A stretch of DNA of 64,000 nt from Diphasiastrum complanatum (taxonomy: Eukaryota; Streptophyta; Lycopodiopsida; Lycopodiales; Lycopodiaceae): positions 1 through 64,000 of the forward strand of contig MU832188.1 of the NCBI GenBank assembly GCA_029204225.1, in the 5' to 3' direction. The notes beneath the pieces are model-generated. The model ran no database searches. It saw only the letters and a program-made list of their open reading frames with translations, and had not been told where the DNA came from. Of this stretch, positions 33,561-45,546 are shown one piece after another; the first letter of the stretch is position 1, and every line of letters begins with the position of its first letter. Both the position numbers and the translations under genes were made by a program.

Positions 33561-33970
33561 GCACGCTCCTCCCATTCCATACTACTTTCTCTACCGATAT
33601 GAAGGAAAATTTGAAGAGAAACGTTTAGCCTAAGGTAGGTTCTAGAGCTTTCTAGTGAAGTGCTCACCAAGAATATGCAAAGTTCATAAATGGAATCATC
33701 AAAGTTCATCAATCAACCGATTAATTTTAAATTTAATTAACAAATTATACAAGTGGACTAGCCATTCAAAAATGAAAAATGCTTTGGCCCTCCACAACAA
33801 GATTTAATAGAAAATCTATGCAAGTTGAAAAGGGCAGGGGACGCCCTCCCCAGGTGTCTGTTCAAGGGTGGTAGCCCAAGAGAGCACACCCTTCCCCTGG
33901 CAGAACTGACCGATGAGGCGTCCTTCTGCAACGTAAAATTTTTTTACCTTTTTTTTGCTTTATTTTTTTT

Positions 33971-34040
33971 ATGCACCTTTCGGAGGTGCGTGTAATAGCA
34001 TACATCTTTACATGCACCCTCTAGTAACCGGAAGGTGCAT
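33971..34040. repeat. Compound inverted repeat (possible cruciform)
   Basis: ATGCACCTTTCGG (33971-33983) pairs with CCGGAAGGTGCAT (34028-34040) with one mismatch. Inside, GGAGGTGCGTGT pairs with ACATGCACCCTC. A tight alternative is GCACCTTTCGGAGGTGC (6-bp stem, 5-nt loop). T-runs precede and follow it. No element boundary or target duplication was found. Confidence 0.55.
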
Positions 34041-36159
34041 GCAAAATTTTTTCCCGAGTAGATTATGGTGTGAGAGTGATCACCATTTTCTTCATTAAAA
34101 AGTGAAAAATGATATTACTATGGGGAGAGGCAAAATTCTAGGAGTGTTAAGAAATAAGAGGAAAACAACCAGCTGTATACAAAAGGTGGGCACTGCTGCA
34201 GAGGTGAGGTGTAGCTGTGGGAGGTACAGCCACGGGTATTGCCATGGCTGAGTCACTGTCCCGGCTCCCTACCTCCCGAGTCCCTCTCTCACTTATGACT
34301 TGCACGTTGCTAATTGCCTATATAGATCCCCTTCCTTCTTCCCCTCCCGTCGTCACTGCACCTAGGCCGCCATGCCCTTTTTCTCTGCTGCGGAGTCGTG
34401 AATCATGATGGCTTCCTTTGGGATCGCCATGGCCCGTGCTAAGCTTTTTGGTGACTTCTAAGTTCTCATCATCATTCATAGCAACGACTTCTTCACGACG
34501 TCCAATCCCAAACGAGGCGCTGTGTTTTGTCATAAAGCTGAAGCCGTTAGAACTTGGTTAAGACTTAAGATCAGTGTGGCTTAAACTGGTGTGGGTGAGA
34601 TTCTTTTTCACAAGCGTTGGGTTTCGACTAATTGCTGCTGATCTTGAGGTTTTCACAATGTTGTGTTATCAATCGAGGAGGTGGGCACTGTTGTTATATT
34701 GACAAGGCCCAGATGCGGGGAATGTAGCTTGGCTCGATGCCTTTTCTGGCATGGCTCGAAAACTTCGAATATGGTTCTTAAGAATCTTGAATTTTTCACA
34801 TGAGCTTGCTCAATGGTCTCGGACCAGGCTTCATTCCCCCCAACACGGCTTGTCTCTCTTGTTTATGAAAAGTTCAAGCTAGCTGTATCAGTCCTGAGCA
34901 TGAGACGACGGCCTGAGTGAAGGCCTAGAAATATATCACATTGATGGGTACAAGAATCCTACAGTAGACTTCCTTACTGGCTAATTCGTCACAGAGATTC
35001 CTATCAAGTAGATTCCTGTCGCAAAGTAAATAACATTTATATATACTCCATTAAATGTTACTTGTTGGCTTGCGTGCATCAAAGATATTGTCCATGTTCT
35101 CAGCTTCGTTATAACTTATGTGTCCTGATAGTGGCTTTAGATTCAAGCGATGCAGTTTAGCTGGCATTATCGATCCACTTTTCATAGTAGTGGTGAGCGT
35201 GGATCTGACAAGACCTAAATTGGGAAGATGTTATAGAAGAAACTTTTTGTAATCTTCTGTTTAAATTGGATCAAGTCTAAAAGTTGAAAATTTGCTTTAT
35301 AAGTCGGTGTATTTCTTTTACAGATGCTGTTTACGATGGGTCTTTGAATCTTAACTCTGCATACAGGACAGATCTGCCAGCTTCCTTCAAAATCCTGAAT
35401 ATCTTTTGATGTTCCGATCCGTAATCTGATCGTGTGCTTTCTGCTCGTAGGGTTTTGCCTCGGTGCATGTTTACATCCATATGTTACAAGTTAAGTAGAC
35501 TTTTTTGCGATCTACCTTACATCAATGAAAATAAGAGCCACCTGTGTAATTTTATGATGAGTTTACTCTCAAAGAAAAGGATCTTGTGATATGTAATTGA
35601 ATATGATATTCGAGGCACGAATAATGAATGATAACTACTAGATGTACTTACTGCAGGATCGATTTAGAGAATGAAGAATCCTGTGTACAAGTTCCTGATA
35701 AGTCACTAGATGCTTGTTTGGGATTATCTATTGTCTTTGATGCCTTCATTTTATTGGGTGATATGAAATATGCCTCAATTCTACGATATCTTTTTGCGCT
35801 GTCTGTCAGTCATTTTTACTTCTTTAGTCTTTCAACAAATATCATTTCCCTGTTACTCTTTCACGATTTGTCAAATGTTTGCTTTGTTATGCAGTGATCT
35901 ATCTATTCTGCACGGTTGTTGCGCAATCAGCAGTCATCAGTAGTATTGCCTGACACCACTTTGATACTTTTGTAGTGATTGGCATTTCCAGATCTGTAAA
36001 ACTGCTTTAAGATTGATAATATAGCAACATCATCGGCCAGAAGTATGATGCAGCTATGCAACAGATCAGTGCTCGTGAAAAAAGAATATATATTCGCAAT
36101 TATATGAACTATCTGCTGACAAGATTTTGGAGTAATAAGATTTATCGGTATGCTTATTC
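34041..36159. other. Non-coding sequence, gene not recognised
   Basis: About 2.1 kb without TE motifs. A CCTATATAGA box at 34317-34326 is followed by a pyrimidine-rich run and ATG triplets that open only very short frames (for example 9 and 18 codons), as in a non-coding transcript start or a decayed promoter. The 89-codon frame at 35628-35897 follows an acceptor-like TACTTACTGCAG at 35645-35656, but I cannot tie it to a protein family. Confidence 0.4.
34317..34326 (+). promoter_or_regulatory. Possible core promoter (TATA box plus pyrimidine patch)
   Basis: CCTATATAGA is followed after two bases by CCTTCCTTCTTCCCCTCCC, a TATA-plus-Y-patch arrangement frequent in plant promoters. No long ORF follows, so this rests on base composition alone. 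Confidence 0.2.
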
Positions 36160-36480
36160 TTTGAGCTTCAAGTTCTGCCAAGGTATCACTGTATCAGCCA
36201 TTACAGGTACGCCTGTACCTATGTTATGCGGTATCTTGAAAGTTATAACTTATAATGATACCACCTATTTAATTTTGAAGGAAGATCTGGTCGATGGTGT
36301 TACCTAGTTATCTGTATTGTATCAGCTTCAAGTACTGCTGTAGCCAGATAATCGGTATTATGCTTAAAGTAATATTATCATTTGTTGGTACGATTGGATA
36401 TTTGTAATGTGTTTTGAAAGATACAGCCAGTTGTTTATTGAATTTTGACGGAGGATATGATTTACCTATCGTCTATAGTA
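36160..36480. repeat. Degenerate direct repeat, offset about 165-172 bp
   Basis: AGCTTCAAGTTCTGCC near 36161 recurs as AGCTTCAAGTACTGCTG near 36326. TTAATTTTGAAGGAAGATCTGGTCGATGGTGTTACCTAG near 36267 recurs as TTGAATTTTGACGGAGGATATGATTTACCTATCG near 36437. Confidence 0.45.
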
Positions 36481-37069
36481 CCTGCTATGTTGATTCATGG
36501 ATTACGTTTTATCTGAATTAATGATTTGGTGAGATTGCAGTCAAATACCGGTCGCTAATAGTACGCTCACTGCCATTACTGATTACTGTTCGGCTTTCAG
36601 GTGAACGGCCATTAATCACTGATCCTTTCTTGTTTTCATGTCATTGACAGAACTTAGAAGATTTCATGATGCCCTGTATGTTTTTGCTATTTCTGTTTAG
36701 CGTGACAGTATTTACGAATAATTTCTTGACTATAATATTCACGGCTGGGCCATGAAACTATGTTGTAGAAGTTTGTTGTTAAGCTGCTACTTATTTTCAA
36801 ATAGAAGTTACGATTGGGTGTAGCAGCTTTCGTGAAAAAAATGAAACGTACACGCTGGACCTAAATTTTGATGTCACAGATTCATACCAGCATTATTTTT
36901 ATGTGATTATTACAGGCAAATATTTATGGGGTTGCACTGTTGAGCCTGACAGGTTCTGATTTGCGTAATGGTGTGTACTAATTATACGTGTTTGATCTGG
37001 AAATGTATGTCTAGCGGTGATTATTGAAAGCTTGTTGGGAATCGAATATCTGTTTTAAATCATTTCCGT

Positions 37070-37662
37070 TCCTGTTCTAGTCCTGCTAATCTGAAGTTTC
37101 TCTTGACTGTTGATATTCACACCTGTTCATGTTGCTGTGCTTCTGTGGATCTTCGAAAACCAAACAAGGTACAATTTAAAGAGTGTCAAATTTTACATAA
37201 GAATCAGGATCAATATTTTAGGTTGAGATTATAAGCATGAACGCAGAGAATACGCTTGCGTGGGCGCCACCCTTTGAGGTCACAATTTTTTTTTTCATTT
37301 TAGACTGATCAAAATATTGAAAGTTATCTTCCATTTTACCTTCGAGGCTCTAGCCTTCTTGATTGAAGGTTAACATTGCCTTGTCGACAATTTCACAGTT
37401 GTTATATAAGCCAATATTCGTTGTACTTCTGTAGATTTTGAAAGTCAAACAAGATACAAATAACAGGGTGTCAAATTACACATAAGATGAACATCGCACG
37501 CATAGAACTAAGCTATTTTATGATTTTTTGTTCTGTCCTGCTAATTTACAGTCCATATTGCTTTGTTGACCATTTGACACTTGAACCATAATACTTTATT
37601 CGGTGTACTTCCGTGGATCTCAAAAGCCAAACAAACTACAAATAAAAGGGTATCAAACTTTG
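37070..37662. repeat. Three-copy degenerate direct repeat
   Basis: The core ACTTCNGTRGATYTYRAAARNCAAACAARRTACAA...GGGTRTCAAA appears at about 37131-37200, 37421-37480 and 37601-37660. Two copies are preceded by TCCTGCTAAT at a similar distance (37081 and about 37540), so full units are 110-130 bp, with unequal spacers (about 290 and 180 bp between cores). Confidence 0.65.
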
Positions 37663-37981
37663 AATATATTAGCTTGAGCTTAACCGAATAAATGTTGAGC
37701 ACTTACCTTGAAGAGAAGTAGCAATCATGCTTTGCAAAATTCATATGAAATCGATGTAAAGGTTTGTAACGAGTTATCTCCATGCTCCACTTTACGCTTA
37801 ATTTCCAGGAAAACAACATGCATTCACATTACAAAGTTACAAACCATTGCCATGCCAGAAAGAAGAACACTAGTGCAACATGCTAAGTTAAGTTACGTCC
37901 GCCTAGAACATGTTTATCTAATAAAAGGGTTTATTTGATTTCTACGCGTAGAATATAACCTTCAGTACCTTATTGCGGCCA

Positions 37982-38125
37982 GAAACCTTCGAGTATGGCC
38001 TATTGGAGATTGCTTTGTGGCAACGCACAGCTGTGTTCTAATATAATGTTGCTTACAACCTAATTACGGATAATAAAACCTACAAGTATGGCCTATTGAC
38101 GATTGCTTCGTGGTAACGCACAGCT
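37982..38125. repeat. Direct repeat of about 51 bp, offset 93 bp
   Basis: Both copies read AAACCTNCRAGTATGGCCTATTG, then GATTGCTTYGTGGYAACGCACAGCT, at 37982-38032 and 38075-38125, with only a few differences. They are more alike than the repeats just upstream. Confidence 0.75.
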
Positions 38126-40149
38126 TAGACGAACGCAGGAACGTAATAGCGCTGAAAATTCCAAACTTATCTATATGGCATCTGGCTAGGTCAAAAAGTC
38201 ACATGTGGCTGACATTTACTCTGCCTATATTTGAGTTTTGGAATAACTATCAAATAACAGGCAATGTATCAAGTATTGATTTCCATTAATCCGTGTCAGA
38301 CCAACCTTTATACACATGAATTTACTACGTGTCAGGACTCAAGACTCAAATGGGGCACACTTATGTGGAGAAAATTTTGTCTCACATGCGCTAGTCATGC
38401 TTACGAATAGCCTACAACATTCTACAGGACAAGCTTTGATGTTCTTTCCCACCTGCTACATTTCCAAAATTTATAGGTCTCGAGACTAAGACTCGTAGTC
38501 TTGAGAATTCACTTTTTAATTTGAACAGGACTTATTGTAATTTGTAGTACACTATACTTTCGTCATTCTTTTTCTACGCTGTAAATTAATACTTATCCAC
38601 TTCGCTGTATTGCATATTGGAATTTGGTCCAGGTTATAGACCGCCCTCTGTGCATCGGATCAACTTATACGTAAAACTTAATTGCTACCCTACAATTTGT
38701 GTGACTCTAGACTGGCACATAGGCCTATCTGGCTCAAACCTTATCAACGAAAGAAACATTTACTTTTCCTTCACGTCATATTTGGTAGAGCCAGTGATCT
38801 GGACGAAGACAGCAACTCTGGAATCTGGATGGCATATTGCCATATAGGAACTAGGAAAGCTCTAGCCTCTTAAATCGTCTGATTCGTTCAGTCTTATAAT
38901 ATCTATGGTCTGTACAACTCCCCATTGGCCTAGAATCTAAACTCCAGTTTTTTAATGTAACGAATCACGATGATAATTGATCACCTCTCGCAATAAGTGT
39001 TCTTGATATGGTACAAGAAGCTGCCGAAAGATTAGAACTGCACCTGCTTGCAAATATGCTCTCGCAAGTGACCCAGTTTTGATGCGATAACAATAGCATT
39101 ATTTTATAAGAAATTTACAAGAAACCTTGGTAATTTTTTCTCTAGTAAGGCAAAGATCCTTAACTGTGAACTTTTGGATGTGAAAGATTTTTTGGTAAGT
39201 CTTGGGATGAACTACTTTGCATTTGAATTTTGCATTTAAAGAAGCATGCGTAGAACACCAGTTTCATAAACACTGAGATCAGATTATCGCTTTAATATGT
39301 ATCGTCTTTAGACGTAGAATGAACTTCATGTAGTGACAAATTACAATTGTATGCTATTTGATGCTGAGCTAGAACTCGTACTTTGCTTCGATTCGAAATC
39401 GTTTGCTCGATGTCGTTTTTATGGCTAAGATGTAAATGGAATTCAGGATGACGGCTTTGATCATGTCTTGGGGCCACGACCTTAGGCTGTCCCACCCAAC
39501 AATGCCATCTTACAACATTTATCGAAAAGACCCCGAGCTGCATGCAGCATTATTGTCCACTTACCACAGCTCTAGACTTGTACTTCTTAAGTTTTAACTC
39601 TCACAATAGGCCATGATTGTGGACTGGACCAAGAAACAAATGCTAGCATAGGCTTAATCCTCTGTATAGTTTTCCATTGGTTGGCTTAATTCCCGGCGGC
39701 CTTGCTACAACAAAAAGGAAATCATATTCCCAAAGGCGAACGCTTCTATTGTCATTGCTCAATTGGCAGCTAGCTTCAGCATGGACTATACGCTTTCGCC
39801 TTCTAGGTCTGTCACGTGAAGTCCAAAATACCAAAACTACACAAATCATGTAAGTTGTCTAGCTTGCCAGCATAGATCAATTGTAGTAATCAAACATATC
39901 TCTTTTATTCAGAATATTGCCAACTTGCAAAGGTAGTTGCCCACTAGTGTGATTTTGTTGGGATTTGAATTGGTGTAGTATTTTTTGGAGAGAAAAGAGG
40001 ATGCATGTTCAAGGTGTTTTGCTAACAAGACTTTTGGTAGTGTGGAGAAATGCACCATTTCCATTTTATGTTTAGGCTACTTTTCTTGTCAGCTAGTCAC
40101 TATCACGATTGGCTCTAGCTATAGTCTCTTGACTGGACCCTGTTGTGGA
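38126..40149. other. Non-coding spacer
   Basis: No TE motif or convincing gene. A small hairpin (AAGACTCGTAGTCTT, about 38489-38503) and scattered short frames are all that is seen; the edge of the dead Copia K lies near 40150. Confidence 0.45.
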
Positions 40150-40218
40150 TAGAGCAACTTTTGCTTCTTACTTGACCAAGAGAAGCAACTATCATAAATT
40201 GGAATACATACATCATCA

Positions 40219-41009
40219 TGTTGGATTTCATTTCTTCAATCATTTTGGAATGTGGAATCACTCTGTAGTTTTACTCGCATTATGGAGACAGTGTCGAAGA
40301 ATTCGAGACCGCCTACAGAAATACATGCATTGTCGACATAGTGTCGAAGAAACCCAAAACAATTATTCGAGAATTTCCAAATAACAACTTCAGCAAATTT
40401 GATAGTGGAGTCTTATCCACTAGATATTTCAGGTCCAATCCCTTATCTCCATGTGGCACCTGCCATGTGGGCAATGGCACATTTCGTTAGGGATGTGCCA
40501 TCAACAATTATAAATAGATTAGTAGATCAGTTCATTTTAACAATAAGATTGCTATCATTCAATCAGTTCAAGTTTCAAGAGTAGTCACTCCTCTTCTTCT
40601 CCTCCCTCTCTATTTAGTCGTAGGTGTAGACTGATCATTAATAACCTATTGTGATTACAGTTTGTGTAAGAGCGAAATTTATGGCAGAATTAGATGCGCT
40701 ATTACGATAGTGCAATCAGATTAGATAGCGGATGTATTTTTCATCATTCAACAATACATATTGCATGCTACAATTCGACACGACTTGTGTTATTTTGTTG
40801 TTTCTGTTATTTATGCTATTGTGATCTGAGTTCTGATAATGGGAAATGAAGCAATCTTTCTCTATCATTCATTTTTTGCACTTGTGAGTGATAATAAGTT
40901 GTGTTTATAATAGTATCAAAATAGTTATTACATTAAGTATTGTTCTTCCTACAATCGAACTATTATTCTCGAATAGTTATTCGACTCATATGCAACTTAT
41001 TTTCCAACA
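40219..41009 (+). repeat. Solo LTR, 791 bp, target duplication CATCA
   Basis: It starts TGTTGGATTTC and ends TTTTCCAACA (terminal inverted repeat TGTTGGA/TCCAACA). CATCA flanks it perfectly at 40214-40218 and 41010-41014. No primer site, purine tract or coding body is attached, so it is the product of recombination between two LTRs. ATTATAAATAG near 40507 followed by a CT-rich patch suggests the promoter points right. It lies inside the RNase H region of Copia K. Confidence 0.9.
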
Positions 41010-41225
41010 CATCATAGTCTACACCTCCCCAATCCGCATCCACAAAACCACGAATCTCAGGTGATTCTTCCTACTTTATGTAGATTAAGCCATAATCGGA
41101 AGTGCGCTTGACATACCACAAGATGCGTTTGGCTACCTTCCCCAATGCGTTTTAGTAGGTGCTGCCATAAACTAACTCACACCACCAACATCATAACATA
41201 ATCTAGCCTAGTCATGGTAAGGTAA

Positions 41226-42059
41226 TGTCGTGGGAGCGCGTGCGTGGGACTGATTCGTGTTCGTCCTCACTTCGTCTCCTTTATCACGAACAATTTTCTG
41301 TCTTTTAATTTTCTTTTGTGCGGAAGCCCTTACAGGATCCCAGACACTCGACTACGCATCACAAAACATATTCTATTCTAGCAATCATGATATACAGCAC
41401 AAGACAAGATGCACGAAAATAGAGTGACTGAATTATCAGTTTTAGTTTAGAGTGAATTCATCAATGTCACGCTCGTTGGCGGAATGACATTCTACTCTTT
41501 CGTTGTGTTCTGCTCGTTGGCAGACTTTCATGCACAACTATGGTGTCTTTTCTTTCTTACTCTATTTGCTACGTCTATGTCTGTCTCTTACAAATCTCTG
41601 TATTCACTACTTTATTATGATCCATAGAGGATCGTTTATACCTCCACTATGTGGAGTTTACAATATAGCTAAATATAGAATCACATCACTAGTTAACGCT
41701 AATCGATTAGTTAGTTAGTTAGTGTCGTTGCTACTCGTTTCAGCTGGGCGTGAAGCCCGTTGAGCTGCCAGCTGGCAGCGCGAAAGATTTTCCTTCGTCT
41801 GTTTCATAATCTCCCATTTGCTTTCGTTCTTTTTGTAGTTTTTGTTTCGCGTCCCTTTTTCGGCTTTGCGGTCCTGGAGGTGTGTTTGCGATTCCTGATT
41901 GATTCGCGAATCGTTCGTGCTTCGAGTCAAAGACACGTTGACTGTCGCGAATTGTTCTCATTTGTGCTTTGAGTCAAAGTCATGTTGACTGTCACGAATT
42001 GTTCGACCTTCATGTCTTGTTCGTGTTGCGACAAAGTCGCGAGTTCACCATTTCTGACA
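41226..42059 (-). repeat. 3' LTR of element L
   Basis: 834 bp, TGTCGTGGGAGCG...TTTCTGACA, followed on the right by CTCCCTCTTGAACC, which on the minus strand is the purine tract GGTTCAAGAGGGAG. Near the tract it has a 41-47-bp tandem repeat (CGCGAATYGTTC...GAGTCAAAG...GTTGACTGTC) at 41905-42005. Confidence 0.9.
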
Positions 42060-43335
42060 CTCCCTCTTGAACCTTGCAGTTTTGTTCGTTTAATCCAATT
42101 GCCTCTCTTTGCTTGGTAAAGAGTGGCTTGTCGAGCGGTTTCGTGAGCGCCTCATCGACTCGATCTCTTCTAACATTGCCTGTTTCCAAAATTCTCCTTA
42201 TGGAATCTGGATAGCTTCTTGGTATGTAGCTGGCTCTTCTGTGAAGCTGCAGTACTCGAACTTCGTGTCTTTGTTCCATTGAAGATTGTCAGAATAGTGG
42301 TCTGGAGGTCTTCTTTGTCTTGTTGACCTTCGAGGTTCGTTTCGTCACTGCTCAAACATTTCTTGTTTGTGGGGTCGATCCTCTGTTTCCTGCTGCTATG
42401 GAGTCTGGGGTCCTGCATTCTGATTTGATGATTGTCCTCGATCTCCCTCTTGAATAGGCAGCAATGTGAAGATCTCATGGCCTCTTTCGTCTTTCAGTCC
42501 AGGGAATGTGGACTCGTCGAACTTCACATCTCTGTTCGAAACAACCTTCTTCGTGGTTGGATCGTAGAGTCTGTACACATGTGTTCCATTTGAGTAGCCG
42601 ACCATGATTGTTTGTTCGGATTTGTGGTCGAGCTTGTTTCTTTTTCCCTTTGGAATGTGCTTGAATGCTGCACATCCAAACACTCTTGCGTATGACAGAT
42701 CAGGCTTTTTGCCTGTCCACATCTCGTACGGTGTTTTGTTCTCCAGCGCTGTCGTTGTTGATCTATTCTGTAGGTGTACTGCTGCAGCTATTGCTTCGGC
42801 CCAGAATTGGCCTGGCAATTGAGCCTGTGCCATAATGCATCTGGCTCCTTCGACTAGCGTTCTGTTTTTTCTTTCTGCCACACCGTTGTATTCTGGTGTG
42901 TATGCAGGAGTGAACTGGTGTCCAATCCCCTGTTCTTCGCAGAATCTTGAGAATTCTGTGCTTTTGTATTCACCTACATTGTCAGATCTAAGGATCTGTA
43001 TGCTCTGTGAATGCCACGAACTTCTTGAAAGAATCAAATACTTTGGATTTCTTCTTCAAGTAGTAGATCATGGTCATTCGACTGTAATCATCTATGAACA
43101 TTAGAAAATATTTCGAACCTGAGAGCAAATCTGTTTTCATCGGTCCACACACATCAGAGTGGACAAGCTCAAGAACTTCCTTGGCTCTTCTTCCTTCGTG
43201 TGTAAATGGACTCCGATGTTGCTTGCCTTTCTGACAAGCTTCGCAGAACTCAGCCTCGGGCCTTGATATTTTGAGACCTGTGACAATGTCCTTTGTGCTC
43301 ATGTCGTACAGGCTCCGCATGTTCAGATGATACAA
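42060..43335 (-). pseudogene. Copia integrase and RNase H tail of element L
   Basis: 42988-43335 holds CEACQKGKQHRSPF (zinc Cys pair), VLELVHSDVCGPM and YFLMFIDDYSRMTMIYYLKK (first catalytic Asp). 42396-43037 continues with LRSDNVGEYKSTEFSRFCEE (second Asp, with G-G-E changed to V-G-E), GVAERKNRTLVEGARCIM (catalytic Glu), FWAEAIAAAVHLQNRS and YEMWTGKKPDLSYARVFGC. After 42396 a short RT-linker fragment (EEPATYQEAIQIP) jumps to DEALTKPLDKPLFTKQREAI, the last part of RNase H. The RT is deleted and frames shift near 43030. Confidence 0.9.
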
Positions 43336-43393
43336 TATCCTATGCCAGAGCTAATCTTCGTTTTCAGAAGCATTTAATATGCTATCAGAGTTG

Positions 43394-44665
43394 CTAATTA
43401 TTTTGGCCTGGTAGAGGTTTCCTTCTCTGCATTCGATCGTCAGCAACTTGTTTGTTGTCTTCTCGATCATACGACAAGTGTTGCCGTCGAACAAAACTCA
43501 TGCCTAGATCTGCCATCTTGGAGACAAATAGCAGATCTTTTCTGAGTGAGGGCACATAGAGTGCTCCTAGCAGCTCTGCTTGGCCTGACAGTGTTCGTAG
43601 CTTTAGAGAGCTGATGCCTTTGACATCATGTCTGCTTCCATCGCCTAGAATCATCGCTCTATCGTTTTTGAGTTCGTGAAAGTTGATCAAGATCTTCTTG
43701 TTGCAGGTTATGTGAGATGTTGCTCCTGAATCGATGACCACATCATAGTCATGTTCGGAGTAGCTTGTCGAAGCTTCGTCGAGTATCGTGAAAGCTTCGT
43801 CACCTCTTTCTGCATCTTTAGATGATTCTGCAATGTTTTCCTTTTCAGCTTTGTTTTTTCTTTTTGGGTTGAATCTGCAGTCGTAAGCAGAATGCCCTTT
43901 CTTCTTGCAGTCCATGCAAGGTATTGTTGGATTGAACCAGCATTTGTTGGCTGTATAGCCTGGTTTGTGGCAGTGATCGCATGAAGAAGATTGTTGATTC
44001 GAGGACTTTGTCTTCTCAAATCTTGGCTTGTTTTTGTTCTTCTTCTTTCCTTTCATGAAGAGAGCCTTCTCTTGATCATTTCTTCCCTCTCCTTCGTCTC
44101 TCATTAGTCTCTCATCAGCGACAAGACTGACTGCTTTGTCGAATGTCATATCTGGTAGACTCAGTATGAGCATTCTCAGCGGCTGATAGGATGTCGGTAA
44201 AGATTTCATAAAGTACATCAACTGCTGTGGTGCTGGAGCCTGGTGCTCCTATCCTGATGCAGCGAGTTGAGCGAAGGTCGTTCTGATCTTCTCAACGTGC
44301 TGATCCAACTGATTGCCATCCCACTTTATTGATTGCAACTGATTGTGAAGGTGCATGACTGAATCTGCAGTCCTCACTTTATACTTCTGCTTTAATCTTT
44401 CCCATGCTGCATGGCTGCTTTCACAGTCTTCAATCTGCATGAGTAGATCTTCATTTATGGACGAAACGATGATCTCCATTGCACACTCATCCTTTCTGAT
44501 CCATTCAGCTCTCCTCGGGTCTCCCTCTAGAGGCTGCACCTCTGAGAGCTCGGTCACCGACCAGATGCCTTCGTCCTTCAGGAGTGTTTTGATTTTGAAT
44601 TTTTAGATTCTGTAATTTGCGCCATCGAGACTGATTGCTACTCTGGTCTGGATTGTCGTAGCCAT
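43394..44665 (-). pseudogene. Copia gag and protease of element L
   Basis: The start is ATG at 44663-44665 (MATTIQTRVAISLDGANYRI, then TAG in place of the usual Trp, KFKIKTLLKDEG). The same frame goes on through CESSHAAWERLKQKYK and the Gag body, with a second TAG near 44248, to two knuckles (CDHCHKPGYTANKC with Tyr in place of His, and CMDCKKKGHSAYDC intact). It then reaches the protease active site VVIDSGATSHITC near 43725 and YVPSLRKDLLFVSKM. A frameshift near 43485 ends it. Two stops and one frameshift make this an almost readable gag-protease. Confidence 0.9.
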
Positions 44666-44719
44666 ATTATGTTGTCTGGAAGAATCACTGCTAGGATATC
44701 AGTAGTGACAACCTGTTTG

Positions 44720-44730
44720 CTCTGATACCA
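44720..44730 (-). other. Primer-binding site of element L
   Basis: CTCTGATACCA, the complement of TGGTATCAGAG (initiator tRNA-Met), directly abuts the 5' LTR. Confidence 0.95.
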
Positions 44731-45546
44731 TGTCACGGGAGCGTGTGCGTGGGACTGATTCGTGTTCGTCCTCACTTTGTGTTCTTTATCGTGAACAATT
44801 TTCTGTCTTTTAATTTTCTTTTGTGTGGAAGGCCTTACAGGATCCCAGACACTCGACTACGCATCACAAAACATATTCTATTCTAGCAATCATGATATAC
44901 AGCACAAGACAAGATACACAAAAATAGAGTGACTGAATTATCAGTTTTAGTTTAGAGTGAATTCGTCAGTGTCACGCTCGTTGGCGGAATGACATTCTAC
45001 TCTTTTGATGTGTTATGCTCATTGGCAGACTTTCATGCACAGCTATGGTGCCTTTTCTTTCTTACTCTATTTGCTACGTCTCTCTTTGTCTCTTACAAAT
45101 CTCTGTATTCACTACTTTATTATGATCCAGAGAGGATCATTTATACCTCCACTATGTGGAGTCTACAAGATAGCTAAACATAGAATCACACCACTAGTTA
45201 ACGTTAATCAACTAGTTGGTTAGTCTATGTCGTTGTTACTTGTTTCAGCTGGGCGTGAAGCCCGTTGAGCTGCCAGCTGTCAACGCGAAAGATTTTTCTT
45301 CATCTGTTTTGTTCTTTTTGTAGTTTTTGTTTCGCGTCCCTTTTTCGTCTTTGCGGTCCTGGAGGTGTGTTTGCGATTCGCCATTGATTCACGAATCGTT
45401 CGTGCTTCGAGTCAAAGACACGTTGACTATCGCGAATCGTTCTCGTTCGTGCTTTGAGTCAAAGTCATGTTGACTATCGCGAATTGTTCGACCTTTGTGT
45501 CTTGTTCATGCTGCGACAAAGTTGCAAGAGTTCACCATTTCTGACA
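44731..45546 (-). repeat. 5' LTR of element L
   Basis: 816 bp, TGTCACGGGAGCG...TTTCTGACA. It carries the same tandem repeat as the other LTR at 45389-45490, and lacks the ATAATCTCCCATTTGCTTTC block present in the left LTR. Confidence 0.9.

Larger units (their letters stand above)
41226..45546 (-). mobile_element. Copia element L, inserted in K, lacking RT
   Basis: Two LTRs (41226-42059 and 44731-45546) flank a minus-strand body with primer site, gag, protease and integrase, then only the last residues of RNase H. The flanks GGTAA (41221-41225) and AGTAA (45547-45551) are a target duplication with one change, and removing the element restores the reading frame of Copia K. The LTRs are about 95% alike by eye, with one 18-20-bp indel, so the insertion is moderately old. 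Confidence 0.9.

Noticed and set aside
33895-33930. CTGACCGATGAGG resembling a hammerhead ribozyme core
   Set aside because: The required CUGAUGA and GAAA elements and the three stems are not present.
35628-35897. 89-codon frame after an acceptor-like site
   Set aside because: No family resemblance, no donor or partner exon found; could be chance in AT-rich DNA.
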